A stretch of 64,000 nucleotides of DNA. It comes from CTSOIL-112 sp049291875 (GTDB lineage Bacteria > Pseudomonadota > Gammaproteobacteria > Burkholderiales > Burkholderiaceae). A program made the translations under genes and the position numbers. Where the stretch lies: assembly GCA_049291875.1 (NCBI GenBank), contig JBATQE010000037.1, positions 1 through 64,000 of the forward strand, in the 5' to 3' direction. This document shows positions 44,021 to 52,456 of this stretch, one piece after another; the stretch's first letter is position 1; each line of letters opens with the position of its first letter. The notes beneath the pieces were generated by a model, which saw only the letters and a list, made by a program, of their open reading frames with translations, had not been told where the DNA came from and did no database searches.

Positions 44021-44401
44021 TTATGCGGATTTTGCGTTGGCCGATGGTGCTTGCATGGCGACCGTGCCTTGGTAGACCGCCCCCGGTTCCACTTGCAGGA
44101 TGTGCGCTTCGATATTGCCGTAAATTTGCGCGGTTTGCTTTAACTGCAATTGGTGCGCATGAATATTGCCATCCAAACGGCCAAATACAATCAAGTCGGC
44201 GCAGCGCACATCGCCCTGTACATGGCTTTTTTCGCCAATGATGACGCTGCCTTCGATATTTAGATTGCCTTGAATTTCACCGTCAATTTTGATGGAGTCT
44301 TTCGCGCTGATATTGCCTTCAATGCGGCAACCTTCGCCAATGAGGGTGCTGATATTGGCATTGCTGATATGCAAGTCTGCTGCTTTTTTATTATTAAACA
44401 T
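44021..44401 (-). CDS. Bactofilin
   Basis: This 126-residue cytoskeletal protein forms a beta-helix that polymerises without nucleotides. Repeats such as IGEGCRIEGNISAKDSIKID, GEIQGNLNIEGSVIIGEKSH and FGRLDGNIHAHQLQLK show the ~18-residue bactofilin periodicity between short unstructured ends. It starts 18 bp after an M23 peptidase gene, a pairing known from other bacteria in which bactofilins position wall hydrolases. Confidence 0.94.
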   Translation of the reverse strand: MFNNKKAADLHISNANISTLIGEGCRIEGNISAKDSIKIDGEIQGNLNIEGSVIIGEKSHVQGDVRCADLIVFGRLDGNIHAHQLQLKQTAQIYGNIEAHILQVEPGAVYQGTVAMQAPSANAKSA

Positions 44402-44419
44402 GGTGTTGGGGGTGCTTAA

Positions 44420-45283
44420 TTATTGTGTTGCAAGGGTCAAAAATTGTTCGGGATCAATTGGCGTGCCGTTTTTACGAACTTCGTAGTGTAAATGCGGACC
44501 GGTGGAGCGGCCGGTCGAGCCGACTTTGCCGATGATATCGCCGGAGTTGATCGTTTGGCCATTTTTTACGTCGATTTGAGACAGATGCGCAAAGAGGATT
44601 TCGTAACCGCTCTTCAAGCTGATGCGCACGACGTTGCCATAGCCGTTTTGCACGCCGGCAAAGTTCACCACGCCGCTGGCTGTGGCGGCAACGGGATCGC
44701 CAATTTGACCGCGAAAGTCCAATCCTGAGTGCGCTTCTGCTCCGGCTCCAGAGAATGGGTTCGCACGCGAGCCAAAGGTGGAGCTGATTTCCGTAGAAAC
44801 TGGCGCGCCGAGTGGGGTGGCTTTGAGTGCCGCCAATAAATTTTGCGTATCTTGTGCGTAGCTGCCCATGAATGGCACCGGTGCAGAGACTTTCAATACG
44901 GCAGGGCCGCCCGCCGCATCATTCGGCTTTCCCAGCTCTTCTCCTTTTTTCGCAGGGACGGTGTATGCGCCGCGCTCTTGTAGATAGTTTTGCAGTTCTA
45001 AAACGGCTTTTTCCGATTTTTTCAGTTCGGTCAATTTGGCGTTTACCTCAGCAGAAGTAAAGTTTTGCAAATCGGTCACTTGCTGTTGCAGTTGTGCGTT
45101 TTGTTGTGCGGTGTTGTGGTGCTTGTATAGGAGTGTGGCAAAACCAACGCCCAGCGCCAGTGTGGTGATGCTCAAGCCAATAATGGTGGGTTTGATATAG
45201 CGCAACAATTTGGCGTTCACCCGCACCATTTTGGTTTGGTTTTGCTCAATAATCAGCACCGTTGAACGGTCTTGTTTGGTCAT
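44420..45283 (-). CDS. M23 family (LytM-like) peptidoglycan endopeptidase, membrane-anchored
   Basis: The 287-residue type II membrane protein has a cytosolic N-terminus and an inner-membrane helix (about 31-52). A coiled coil rich in Gln/Leu (about 56-105) and a LytM domain (about 160-285) follow. Zinc ligands are His185 and Asp189 (AHSGLDFRG) and His266 (GPHLHYEV), with His264 as the catalytic base region and FAHLS completing the site. The set is complete, so activity is expected. The ATG at 45283 is preferred; GAGG lies ten bases upstream. It forms an operon with bactofilin, suggesting localised wall growth. Confidence 0.93.
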   Translation of the reverse strand: MTKQDRSTVLIIEQNQTKMVRVNAKLLRYIKPTIIGLSITTLALGVGFATLLYKHHNTAQQNAQLQQQVTDLQNFTSAEVNAKLTELKKSEKAVLELQNYLQERGAYTVPAKKGEELGKPNDAAGGPAVLKVSAPVPFMGSYAQDTQNLLAALKATPLGAPVSTEISSTFGSRANPFSGAGAEAHSGLDFRGQIGDPVAATASGVVNFAGVQNGYGNVVRISLKSGYEILFAHLSQIDVKNGQTINSGDIIGKVGSTGRSTGPHLHYEVRKNGTPIDPEQFLTLATQ

Positions 45284-45535
45284 AATGAAATGCCTCAACA
45301 ATGTAATCTAATCGCTTGTTATTGCACCGATTAGTGTGTTGAATTTTATAAAAATACTGCCGTTAACAGAGAACGGGCAGGCGGAAAATGGCGCGATTGT
45401 AAAACAAATATGACCGAACGTTTGTGAATATTTGTAAAGTTAAACATTCGGTTTTACTTTGAAAAAGTCTAAATCCAATTAAAAACAATTAATTAGATTG
45501 ATTGTTTAAAGTAATTTATCTTTATATTTGCTTGC

Positions 45536-46801
45536 TTATTTGCCACTGCGCATCATCATATCGAAAAATTCTGCATTATTTTTGGTCTGACGCATTTTAT
45601 CCAAAATAAACTCCATCGCGGCGATGTCGTCCATCTCGTATAAGAATTTGCGCAGAATCCAAACTTTTTGCAACACATCCTGTTTGAGCAGCAATTCTTC
45701 ACGGCGCGTGCCGGAACGGTTCAGAGAAATAGTCGGGTAAACGCGCTTTTCGGACATTTTGCGATCAAGCAGCAATTCCATATTACCCGTGCCTTTGAAT
45801 TCCTCAAAAATCACGTCGTCCATGCGCGAGCCGGTGTCGATCAATGCCGTGGCGATGATGGTCAACGAACCGCCTTCTTCAATATTGCGCGCGGCACCGA
45901 AGAATCGTTTCGGGCGTTGCAAGGCGTTGGCATCCACACCGCCGGTCAGTACTTTGCCGGAAGAAGGGATGACGTTGTTGTATGCGCGCGCCAGTCGGGT
46001 GATGGAGTCGAGTAAAATCACCACGTCTCTACCTGTTTCGGCCAGACGTTTGGCTTTTTCAATTACCATCTCGGCCACTTGTACGTGTCGCGTGGCTGGC
46101 TCATCAAAGGTGGAGGCGACCACCTCACCTTTGACCGAGCGCTCCATTTCGGTCACTTCTTCTGGGCGCTCGTCAATCAGCAGGACAAATAGGTTGATGT
46201 CCGGGCGGTTGGCGGTGATGGCGTGGGCAATATTTTGCAGCATCACGGTTTTACCGGATTTCGGTTGTGCGACGATCAAGCCACGCTGCCCCAAACCAAT
46301 CGGCGCGATCAGGTCAATAATGCGACCGGTGATGTTTTCTTCGGCGCGGATGTCGCGCTCCAAGGGCAGGAGTTTGTTCGGATGAATCGCCGTCAGGTTT
46401 TCAAACATGATGCGGTGTTTGGTATGTTCCGGCGGCAAGCCATTCACTTTATCTACTTTGACCAAGGCGAAATAGCGCTCATTGTCCTTCGGCGTGCGCA
46501 CCTCGCCCTCAATGGTGTCGCCGGTGTGCAGATTGAAGCGACGAATCTGCGCCGGAGAGATATAAATATCGTCGGTGCTGGCCAAATAGGAGGTCTCGGG
46601 TGAACGTAAGAAGCCAAAACCATCCGGCAATACTTCCAATGTGCCGTCACCAAACACCGCTTCGCCGGCTTTCGCATGGCGTTTGAGGATGGCGAACATG
46701 AGCTCTTGCTTGCGCAGGCGGCTGGCATTTTCGATGCCCAGTTCCAGAGCGGTATCAACCAGTGCTTTGATGGGTAATGATTTGAGTTCGTTTAAGTGCA
46801 T
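45536..46801 (-). CDS. rho: Transcription termination factor Rho
   Basis: This hexameric RNA-dependent ATPase ends untranslated transcripts. The 421 aa show an N-terminal helix bundle (MHLNELKSLPIKALVDTALE), the RNA-binding cold-shock-like domain (GFGFLRSPETSYLASTDDIY) and Walker A QPKSGKTVML. The Q- and R-loop regions follow, with VVILLDSITRLARAYN and GGSLTIIATALIDTGSRMDD. No insertion between the domains. The gene follows trxA on the same strand with a 296-bp gap, long enough for the leader often used in rho autoregulation. Confidence 0.98.
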   Translation of the reverse strand: MHLNELKSLPIKALVDTALELGIENASRLRKQELMFAILKRHAKAGEAVFGDGTLEVLPDGFGFLRSPETSYLASTDDIYISPAQIRRFNLHTGDTIEGEVRTPKDNERYFALVKVDKVNGLPPEHTKHRIMFENLTAIHPNKLLPLERDIRAEENITGRIIDLIAPIGLGQRGLIVAQPKSGKTVMLQNIAHAITANRPDINLFVLLIDERPEEVTEMERSVKGEVVASTFDEPATRHVQVAEMVIEKAKRLAETGRDVVILLDSITRLARAYNNVIPSSGKVLTGGVDANALQRPKRFFGAARNIEEGGSLTIIATALIDTGSRMDDVIFEEFKGTGNMELLLDRKMSEKRVYPTISLNRSGTRREELLLKQDVLQKVWILRKFLYEMDDIAAMEFILDKMRQTKNNAEFFDMMMRSGK

Positions 46802-47097
46802 AGTAGTGTTGGGTCTTTGGAAGTAAAAAGAATGACGTGAGTGAGGTCAAGCATGAGACGATACGCCGGGAGCTAAGCGATTTTAATAGTAGGTGTTTTG
46901 TATCGGGATGAATGGGCGAAAGATGATCGGGACGTATTTAATGCAATCGTGTGATCAATTGCGAACAGCCCTATATTCGATATGGCGTGAACCGTTGCCT
47001 GAGCAGCCTTGCTTTACAATTGAGATATATCAATCGATGGGGCGGATTATGCCGATTTGAGCGTTGTTTGTCAAATCGGCATCGTGTAGGGTAGAAA

Positions 47098-47421
47098 TTA
47101 GATGTGGCTGTCGATGAAAGCGGCCAATTGGGATTTGCTGGCGGCGCCGACTTTGGTTCCCATCAATGTACCATTTTTGAATAACAACAGGGTTGGAATA
47201 CCACGAATGCCGAATTTGGCCGGAGATTCTTGGTTTTCATCGACGTTGACTTTAACGATACTCACTTTGCCCGCGTAATCTGCGGCCAATTCGTCCAAAA
47301 TCGGGGCGATCATTTTACAAGGGCCGCACCATGCCGCCCAAAAATCGACCAATACAGGTACGGAAGATTGCAAAACATCGCTTTCAAAAGAAGCGTCGGT
47401 AACTTGTTTGAGTGAGCTCAT
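47098..47421 (-). CDS. trxA: Thioredoxin 1
   Basis: The 107-residue cytosolic redox protein has the active site WAAWCGPCKMIAP (Cys32, Cys35), the structural cis-proline loop GIRGIPTLLLFKNG and KVNVDENQ. It is followed by rho, a gene order common in proteobacteria. Confidence 0.97.
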   Translation of the reverse strand: MSSLKQVTDASFESDVLQSSVPVLVDFWAAWCGPCKMIAPILDELAADYAGKVSIVKVNVDENQESPAKFGIRGIPTLLLFKNGTLMGTKVGAASKSQLAAFIDSHI

Positions 47422-47606
47422 GGTTTCGTCCTTGTGTTGAATTTAAATGAATGCTGTTAAATAAAATGACTGCTATTTTTGCGCAATGAAATTCGCAAAG
47501 TATTTCTCGCAGTGACAACAGCCATATGAAGCAAAAAATGGTTTTTTCAAGTGCGCACATTTTAAACTGTTTTTTTAAAACGTGTTGGCCTTGCGTGTTT
47601 TGACGC

Positions 47607-48590
47607 TTATTTGGTCAAACGATATTCGATGCGACGATTTTTCAGACGACCGGTTTCGGTGTCGTTGCTCGCCACCGGTACGGATGAACCGTAGCCTTTG
47701 GCGCTGATCCATTCAGCCGGAACCTCTTGTTTGATCAAGAAATCACGCACTGCTTTGGCGCGCTGTTCGGATAGCTTTAGATTGTTGGCTTCGTTGCCCA
47801 CATTGTCGGCGTGGCCGGAGACTTCAAAGGCAACTTTTTTATCCTTGAGCAAGACTGCGGCTTTTTTCAAGATCGCTTGATTTTCTGCCGGAATTTGGCT
47901 CGAACCGCTGGCAAAGTTGATGATCTGCATATTCATCGCGTTCAAAATCGCTTGGGCGTCGGAGTTGGCCGAGAGGTTATCCATCGCGGAGAGCGCATTG
48001 CTGTTGGCGGTTTTGACATTGCTGGCAATGTCCAAAGCCTTGACGGTGGTGCCGTCGCCGACGAATTCGATCAGATTGTTTTTAAGTGAAATGGCGGTGC
48101 CGGAGAGCGTTAAGGTATCGCCGTTCGCAGTCAATTCAGCGCCGGGTAATTTGAAAAAGCCAAAAAAGCCTTTGAGGTGCTCCAGCCATTTGGCCGGTTT
48201 GATTTGCTCATTGACGGTGAGGTTGTTGGTGTAGTGACCATCGCCGAACGTTGCGCGCAATTCGTTGTCAATACTCATTTTGATCGCTTCGCTCGGGACG
48301 CTGCCGCTGATCGTGAAGTGGTTTTGCGCATTGGATGCGGTTAAATTCATGGCGGCAAGCGCAACGGCGGTTTTGGGTTTTTCGGCAGGTGCAGAAGCGG
48401 GCGCGGAAGCTGGTGCGGCGGCTGGTTTGCCGCTTGGAATCGGTTGATTCAGAGTCGCTCCGCCGCTGAGTAATAGCCAAACCAGCAGGGCGCTAACCGC
48501 GGCTCCTGTGTATTGCGCAATCATTGGAATATCGCCGAGCAGGGTGTGTCGGGTGGATTTTTTGGTATTCGATGGGGTATTTTGGCTCAT
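47607..48590 (-). CDS. BON-like and OmpA-domain membrane protein
   Basis: The 327-residue protein begins with a short cytosolic segment (MSQNTPSNTKKSTRHTLLGD), one membrane helix (QYTGAAVSALLVWLLLSGGA) and an Ala/Pro-rich linker. A BON-like region (FTISGSVPSEAIKMSIDNEL and GDTLTLSGTAISLKNNLIEF) is next. The C-terminal OmpA domain has INFASGSSQIPAENQAILKK, VSGHADNVGNEANNLKLSEQ and NRRIEYRL. BON plus OmpA after one helix recalls OmpATb/ArfA and similar inner-membrane proteins that reach peptidoglycan. Start at 48590 by similarity to signal-anchor form; the frame upstream is open. Confidence 0.82.
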   Translation of the reverse strand: MSQNTPSNTKKSTRHTLLGDIPMIAQYTGAAVSALLVWLLLSGGATLNQPIPSGKPAAAPASAPASAPAEKPKTAVALAAMNLTASNAQNHFTISGSVPSEAIKMSIDNELRATFGDGHYTNNLTVNEQIKPAKWLEHLKGFFGFFKLPGAELTANGDTLTLSGTAISLKNNLIEFVGDGTTVKALDIASNVKTANSNALSAMDNLSANSDAQAILNAMNMQIINFASGSSQIPAENQAILKKAAVLLKDKKVAFEVSGHADNVGNEANNLKLSEQRAKAVRDFLIKQEVPAEWISAKGYGSSVPVASNDTETGRLKNRRIEYRLTK

Positions 48591-48944
48591 AGTTTCGACT
48601 CTTTGGGGTTGCTGAGTTAATGACGTTTCATTATTAGTGTAACCGATGTATGCTGTTTTTGGATGAAAATCTGCCATGCTGTGATGTAACCCAGATTTAT
48701 TTTTTTGATTTTAAGTCATATATAAGACACAAGAGTGAAAAAATCGGATAAACTCTCGTCCAATCAAGGCGAACTCAATGAACAATCGGATCGTCGTCTG
48801 ATTTTTGGTCAGTTTGATGTAGGGTATTTGATGCTAAAATACCATCGGTTCTCAATGATCATCCGCTGAGTGATTTATCCCAAGTGCACTCTGTTTCTCT
48901 GGTTTTATTGGGCTTTTTTATCGATATTTTCAAAGGAAGATACC

Positions 48945-51536
48945 ATGTTACAAGCATATCGTGAACACGTTGCCGAGCGCGCCGCGTTGGGCATTCCACC
49001 TCTCCCGCTCACTGCCAAGCAAACAGCGGATTTGATCGAATTGTTGAAAAACCCACCGGCAGGCGAAGAAGCGTTCTTGGTGGACTTGTTGACCAACCGT
49101 GTGCCGGCAGGTGTGGACGATGCGGCTCGCGTGAAAGCGAGCTATTTGTCGGCGGTGGCGCATGGCGATGAAAAGTGCGCTTTGATTTCTGCGGAAAAAG
49201 CGACTGAATTGCTCGGTACGATGTTGGGTGGTTATAACGTTGCACCATTGGTTGATTTGTTAGACAACGCGGCGGTGGGCACGATTGCTGCCGACGCATT
49301 GAAAAAAACCTTGTTGGTATTCGATCAATTCCACGACGTTAAAGAAAAAGCGGACAAAGGCAATGCGAACGCTAAAGCGGTATTGCAAAGCTGGGCGGAT
49401 GCCGAATGGTTCACTTCACGCCCTGAAGTGCCTGAAAGCCTGACCATCACGGTATTTAAAGTTGCAGGCGAAACCAATACCGACGACTTGTCACCGGCGC
49501 CGGATGCATGGAGCCGTCCGGACATTCCACTGCATGCCTTGGCGATGCTGAAAAACAAACGTTCTGATGCGGCATTTGAACCGGAAGAAGATGGCAAACG
49601 CGGCCCGGTGAAATTCATCGAAGATTTGCGTGCCAAAGGCAATCTGGTTGCCTATGTAGGTGACGTAGTCGGTACAGGTTCTTCTCGTAAATCTGCGACC
49701 AACTCCGTTTTGTGGTTCACGGGCGAAGACGTACCATTCGTACCAAACAAACGTTTTGGCGGCGTGTGTTTGGGCAGCAAAATCGCTCCGATTTTCTACA
49801 ACACGATGGAAGACGCGGGTGCGTTGCCCATCGAGTTGGACGTATCCAATATGAATATGGGTGACGTGGTTGAACTGCGTCCCTACGATGGTAAAGCCCT
49901 GAAAAACGGTGAAGTCATCGCTGAATTCAAAGTGAAATCCGATGTATTGTTCGACGAAGTGCGCGCCGGTGGCCGTATTCCATTGATCATTGGTCGTGGC
50001 TTGACTGCGAAAGCACGCGAAGCTTTGGGCTTGCCAGCATCCACTTTGTTCCGTTTACCAACCAATCCGGTGGACAGCGGCAAAGGCTTCTCTTTGGCGC
50101 AAAAAATGGTGGGTCGCGCATGTGGCTTGCCTGAAGGCCAAGGTGTTCGTCCGGGCACCTACTGCGAACCCAAAATGACCACGGTCGGTTCACAAGACAC
50201 CACTGGTCCAATGACCCGTGACGAGTTGAAAGACTTGGCGTGCTTGGGCTTCTCAGCGGATATGGTGATGCAATCCTTCTGCCACACAGCGGCCTATCCA
50301 AAACCAGTGGATGTGAAAATGCACCACGAACTGCCAGACTTCATCAGCACGCGCGGCGGTGTATCGCTGCGTCCGGGCGATGGCGTGATTCACTCATGGT
50401 TGAACCGTTTGTTGCTGCCTGACACAGTCGGTACCGGCGGTGACTCGCACACCCGTTTCCCAATCGGTATCTCATTCCCAGCAGGTTCCGGCTTGGTAGC
50501 GTTTGCCGCTGCGACTGGCGTGATGCCATTGGATATGCCTGAATCGGTATTGGTTCGTTTCAAAGGAAAGCTCAATCCGGGCGTGACCTTGCGTGATTTG
50601 GTCAATGCGATTCCGTTGTACGCGATCAAGCAAGGCTTGTTGACCGTAGAAAAACAAGGCAAGAAAAACATTTTCTCAGGTCGTATTTTGGAAATCGAAG
50701 GTTTGCCGGATCTGAAAGTGGAACAAGCGTTTGAATTGTCCGACGCATCCGCAGAGCGCTCTGCGGCTGGTTGTACCGTTCATTTGAACAAAGAACCGAT
50801 CATCGAGTACATGAATTCCAACATCACCATGATGAAATGGATGATTGCCGAAGGCTATCAAGATGCCCGCACTTTGGCGCGCCGCATCAAAGCGATGGAA
50901 GAATGGCTCAAAAATCCGCAATTGCTCAAAGGGGACGACGACGCGGAATACGCAGCGGTCATCGACATCGACTTGGCCGATATTCACGAGCCAATTGTTG
51001 CCTGCCCGAACGATCCGGACGACGTGAAAACTCTGTCCGACGTGGCTGGCGCGAAAATCGACGAAGTATTTATCGGTTCGTGTATGACCAACATCGGTCA
51101 CTTCCGTGCCGCATCGAAATTGCTCGAAGGCAAACGCGATATCCCTGTGAAGTTGTGGATTGCGCCGCCGACCAAGATGGATGCGAAACAACTGACTGAA
51201 GAAGGCCACTACAACGTCCTCGGTACCGCAGGTGCGCGCATGGAAATGCCGGGCTGCTCATTGTGTATGGGTAACCAAGCACAAGTACGCGAAGGCGCGA
51301 CGGTGATGTCTACTTCAACTCGTAACTTCCCGAATCGTTTGGGTAAAAACACCTTCGTTTACCTCGGCTCAGCTGAGTTGGCGGCGGTGTGCTCGAAACT
51401 GGGCAAAATCCCGACCCGCGAAGAGTATTTGGCTGAAACCGGCGTATTGGCGCCGGCGAGCAAAGATATTTACAAATATCTGAACTTCGACCAAATCAGC
51501 GACTACACCGACGTGGCGAACGAAGTTAAAGCGTAA
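48945..51536 (+). CDS. acnB: Aconitate hydratase B
   Basis: This 4Fe-4S enzyme of the TCA and methylcitrate cycles interconverts citrate and isocitrate. The 863 aa match AcnB: a HEAT-like N-terminal domain (MLQAYREHVAERAALGIPPL), the swivel domain, and the C-terminal cluster ligands in VFIGSCMTNIGH and MPGCSLCMGNQ. TVGSQDTTGPMTRDELK and GVIHSWLNRLLLPDTVGTGG are also characteristic. AAAGGAAGA precedes the ATG, and the open frame before it is not coding. A terminator hairpin follows, now present in two copies around a mobile element. Confidence 0.97.
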   Translation: MLQAYREHVAERAALGIPPLPLTAKQTADLIELLKNPPAGEEAFLVDLLTNRVPAGVDDAARVKASYLSAVAHGDEKCALISAEKATELLGTMLGGYNVAPLVDLLDNAAVGTIAADALKKTLLVFDQFHDVKEKADKGNANAKAVLQSWADAEWFTSRPEVPESLTITVFKVAGETNTDDLSPAPDAWSRPDIPLHALAMLKNKRSDAAFEPEEDGKRGPVKFIEDLRAKGNLVAYVGDVVGTGSSRKSATNSVLWFTGEDVPFVPNKRFGGVCLGSKIAPIFYNTMEDAGALPIELDVSNMNMGDVVELRPYDGKALKNGEVIAEFKVKSDVLFDEVRAGGRIPLIIGRGLTAKAREALGLPASTLFRLPTNPVDSGKGFSLAQKMVGRACGLPEGQGVRPGTYCEPKMTTVGSQDTTGPMTRDELKDLACLGFSADMVMQSFCHTAAYPKPVDVKMHHELPDFISTRGGVSLRPGDGVIHSWLNRLLLPDTVGTGGDSHTRFPIGISFPAGSGLVAFAAATGVMPLDMPESVLVRFKGKLNPGVTLRDLVNAIPLYAIKQGLLTVEKQGKKNIFSGRILEIEGLPDLKVEQAFELSDASAERSAAGCTVHLNKEPIIEYMNSNITMMKWMIAEGYQDARTLARRIKAMEEWLKNPQLLKGDDDAEYAAVIDIDLADIHEPIVACPNDPDDVKTLSDVAGAKIDEVFIGSCMTNIGHFRAASKLLEGKRDIPVKLWIAPPTKMDAKQLTEEGHYNVLGTAGARMEMPGCSLCMGNQAQVREGATVMSTSTRNFPNRLGKNTFVYLGSAELAAVCSKLGKIPTREEYLAETGVLAPASKDIYKYLNFDQISDYTDVANEVKA

Positions 51537-51565
51537 TGGGTCAATCGGTAATAGCGTGTTAAAGA

Positions 51566-51591
51566 AAACGGCGAGCAGAAATGCTCGCCGT
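51566..51591. repeat. acnB terminator hairpin, copy 1 (no T-tract)
   Basis: AAACGGCGAGC-AGAAAT-GCTCGCCGT, identical over 26 bp to 51784-51809. The T-tract is missing here and the mobile element follows at once. Confidence 0.88.
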
Positions 51592-51783
51592 CAGATTGCT
51601 GACAAACCCTCGGTCTTGCAATTTGTCGCAAAATCTAAGAAAAATTCCGTCATACCCGCGTAAGCGGGTATCCAGAATATTAATAAAAACAATCAGTTAG
51701 AATCGCTATCTGGATTCCCGCTAAAATCATGCGGGAATGACGGAGCTTTGTTTAGGTGTATGTACCACTTTGTCAATAGCCTC
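51592..51783 (-). mobile_element. Small mobile element, copy 2 (192 bp), nested palindrome
   Basis: Reverse orientation relative to copy 1 at 29096-29180: its ends are CAGATTGCTGACAAACC (51592 on) and ACTTTGTCAATAGCCTC (to 51783). Inside, arms 51647-51676 (CGTCATACCCGCG, CGGGTATCCAG) and 51709-51743 (CTGGATTCCCGC, GCGGGAATGACGG) form a second inverted repeat of the CGTCATTCCCGC kind widespread in proteobacterial genomes. No gene. It is flanked by a perfect 26-bp direct repeat. Confidence 0.65.
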
Positions 51784-51814
51784 AAACGGCGAGCAGAAAT
51801 GCTCGCCGTTTTTA
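51784..51814 (+). terminator. acnB terminator hairpin, copy 2 (with T-tract)
   Basis: Same 26 bp as copy 1 but followed by TTTTATT, so this is the functional intrinsic terminator. Confidence 0.88.
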
Positions 51815-51939
51815 TTATTGGCGTCATCAGTCGTGAACGCTTGCATACACGGTTGATTTGCGACAAACTGGATGCATCATCCTTGTGCTTAAAATATACT
51901 CTATGATAGTATTTGTTTAAATAAAAATTCGTATCAACG

Positions 51940-51983
51940 GGCGTACGTTTGTATTTTATTTACACCTCATATGTTTGTACGCC
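51940..51983 (+). promoter_or_regulatory. Dyad upstream of fdsG (operator candidate)
   Basis: GGCGTAC (51940-51946) and GTACGCC (51977-51983) are perfect 7-bp inverted half-sites 30 bp apart, just before the fdsG ribosome site. It could be an operator or leader RNA stem; weak evidence. Confidence 0.35.
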
Positions 51984-52000
51984 ACACAAAAGGAGACCCA

Positions 52001-52456
52001 ATGGATGCGCATCAACAACAGGTGGTTGGCGCGGCGTTAGCGGCGCATGAGGGCGTAGCAGGCGCGTTGCTGCCGATTCTGCATCAGGTTCAAGCCCGCT
52101 TGGGTTTCATTCCGACCACGGCGGTACCGCAGATCGCGCGCGCGTTGAATTTATCCACGGCGCAGGTACACGGCGTGCTGTCGTTTTACCATTTTTTTCG
52201 CACCGAGCCGTTGGCTTCCAAACATCATATTCAACTCTGTGTCGCTGAGGCGTGCCAAGCGCGTGGCGCGCTGAATTTGAAGACGCAATGCGATCATTTG
52301 GCCAAGTCCTTGGGTGAGGGAAAGTTAAGCGTCGAACCGATTTACTGCCTCGGCCAATGTGCTACGGGGCCTGCGGCGCTGCTCGATGGGCGGCTCAAGG
52401 CACGTTTAACGATCGAGCGGGTACAGGCTTGCTTGGATGTGGAGGCGTCATCATGA
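52001..52456 (+). CDS. fdsG: NAD-dependent formate dehydrogenase gamma subunit (NuoE-like)
   Basis: This small 2Fe-2S subunit (151 aa) relays electrons from the formate dehydrogenase to the flavin subunit. It resembles NuoE: LLPILHQVQARLGFIP, LNLSTAQVHGVLSFYHFF, and cluster ligands Cys80, Cys85, Cys116, Cys120 (CVAEAC and CLGQC). AAAGGAG sits before the ATG; an upstream in-frame ATG 10 codons earlier lacks this. It is the first gene of fdsGBA-fdhD-fdsD and overlaps fdsB by ATGA. No fdsR regulator gene is upstream. Confidence 0.94.
   Translation: MDAHQQQVVGAALAAHEGVAGALLPILHQVQARLGFIPTTAVPQIARALNLSTAQVHGVLSFYHFFRTEPLASKHHIQLCVAEACQARGALNLKTQCDHLAKSLGEGKLSVEPIYCLGQCATGPAALLDGRLKARLTIERVQACLDVEASS

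Larger units (their letters stand above)
51537..52000. other. 464-bp intergenic region between acnB and fdsG
   Basis: It contains two identical terminator hairpins flanking a small mobile element (51566-51809), then an AT-rich promoter region with a dyad upstream of fdsG. I see no coding sequence. Confidence 0.75.

Noticed and set aside
51640..51750. CRISPR-like repeats in the acnB-fdsG gap
   Set aside because: The repeated CCCGC units are inverted arms of one palindrome rather than evenly spaced direct repeats with spacers, and no cas genes are near.
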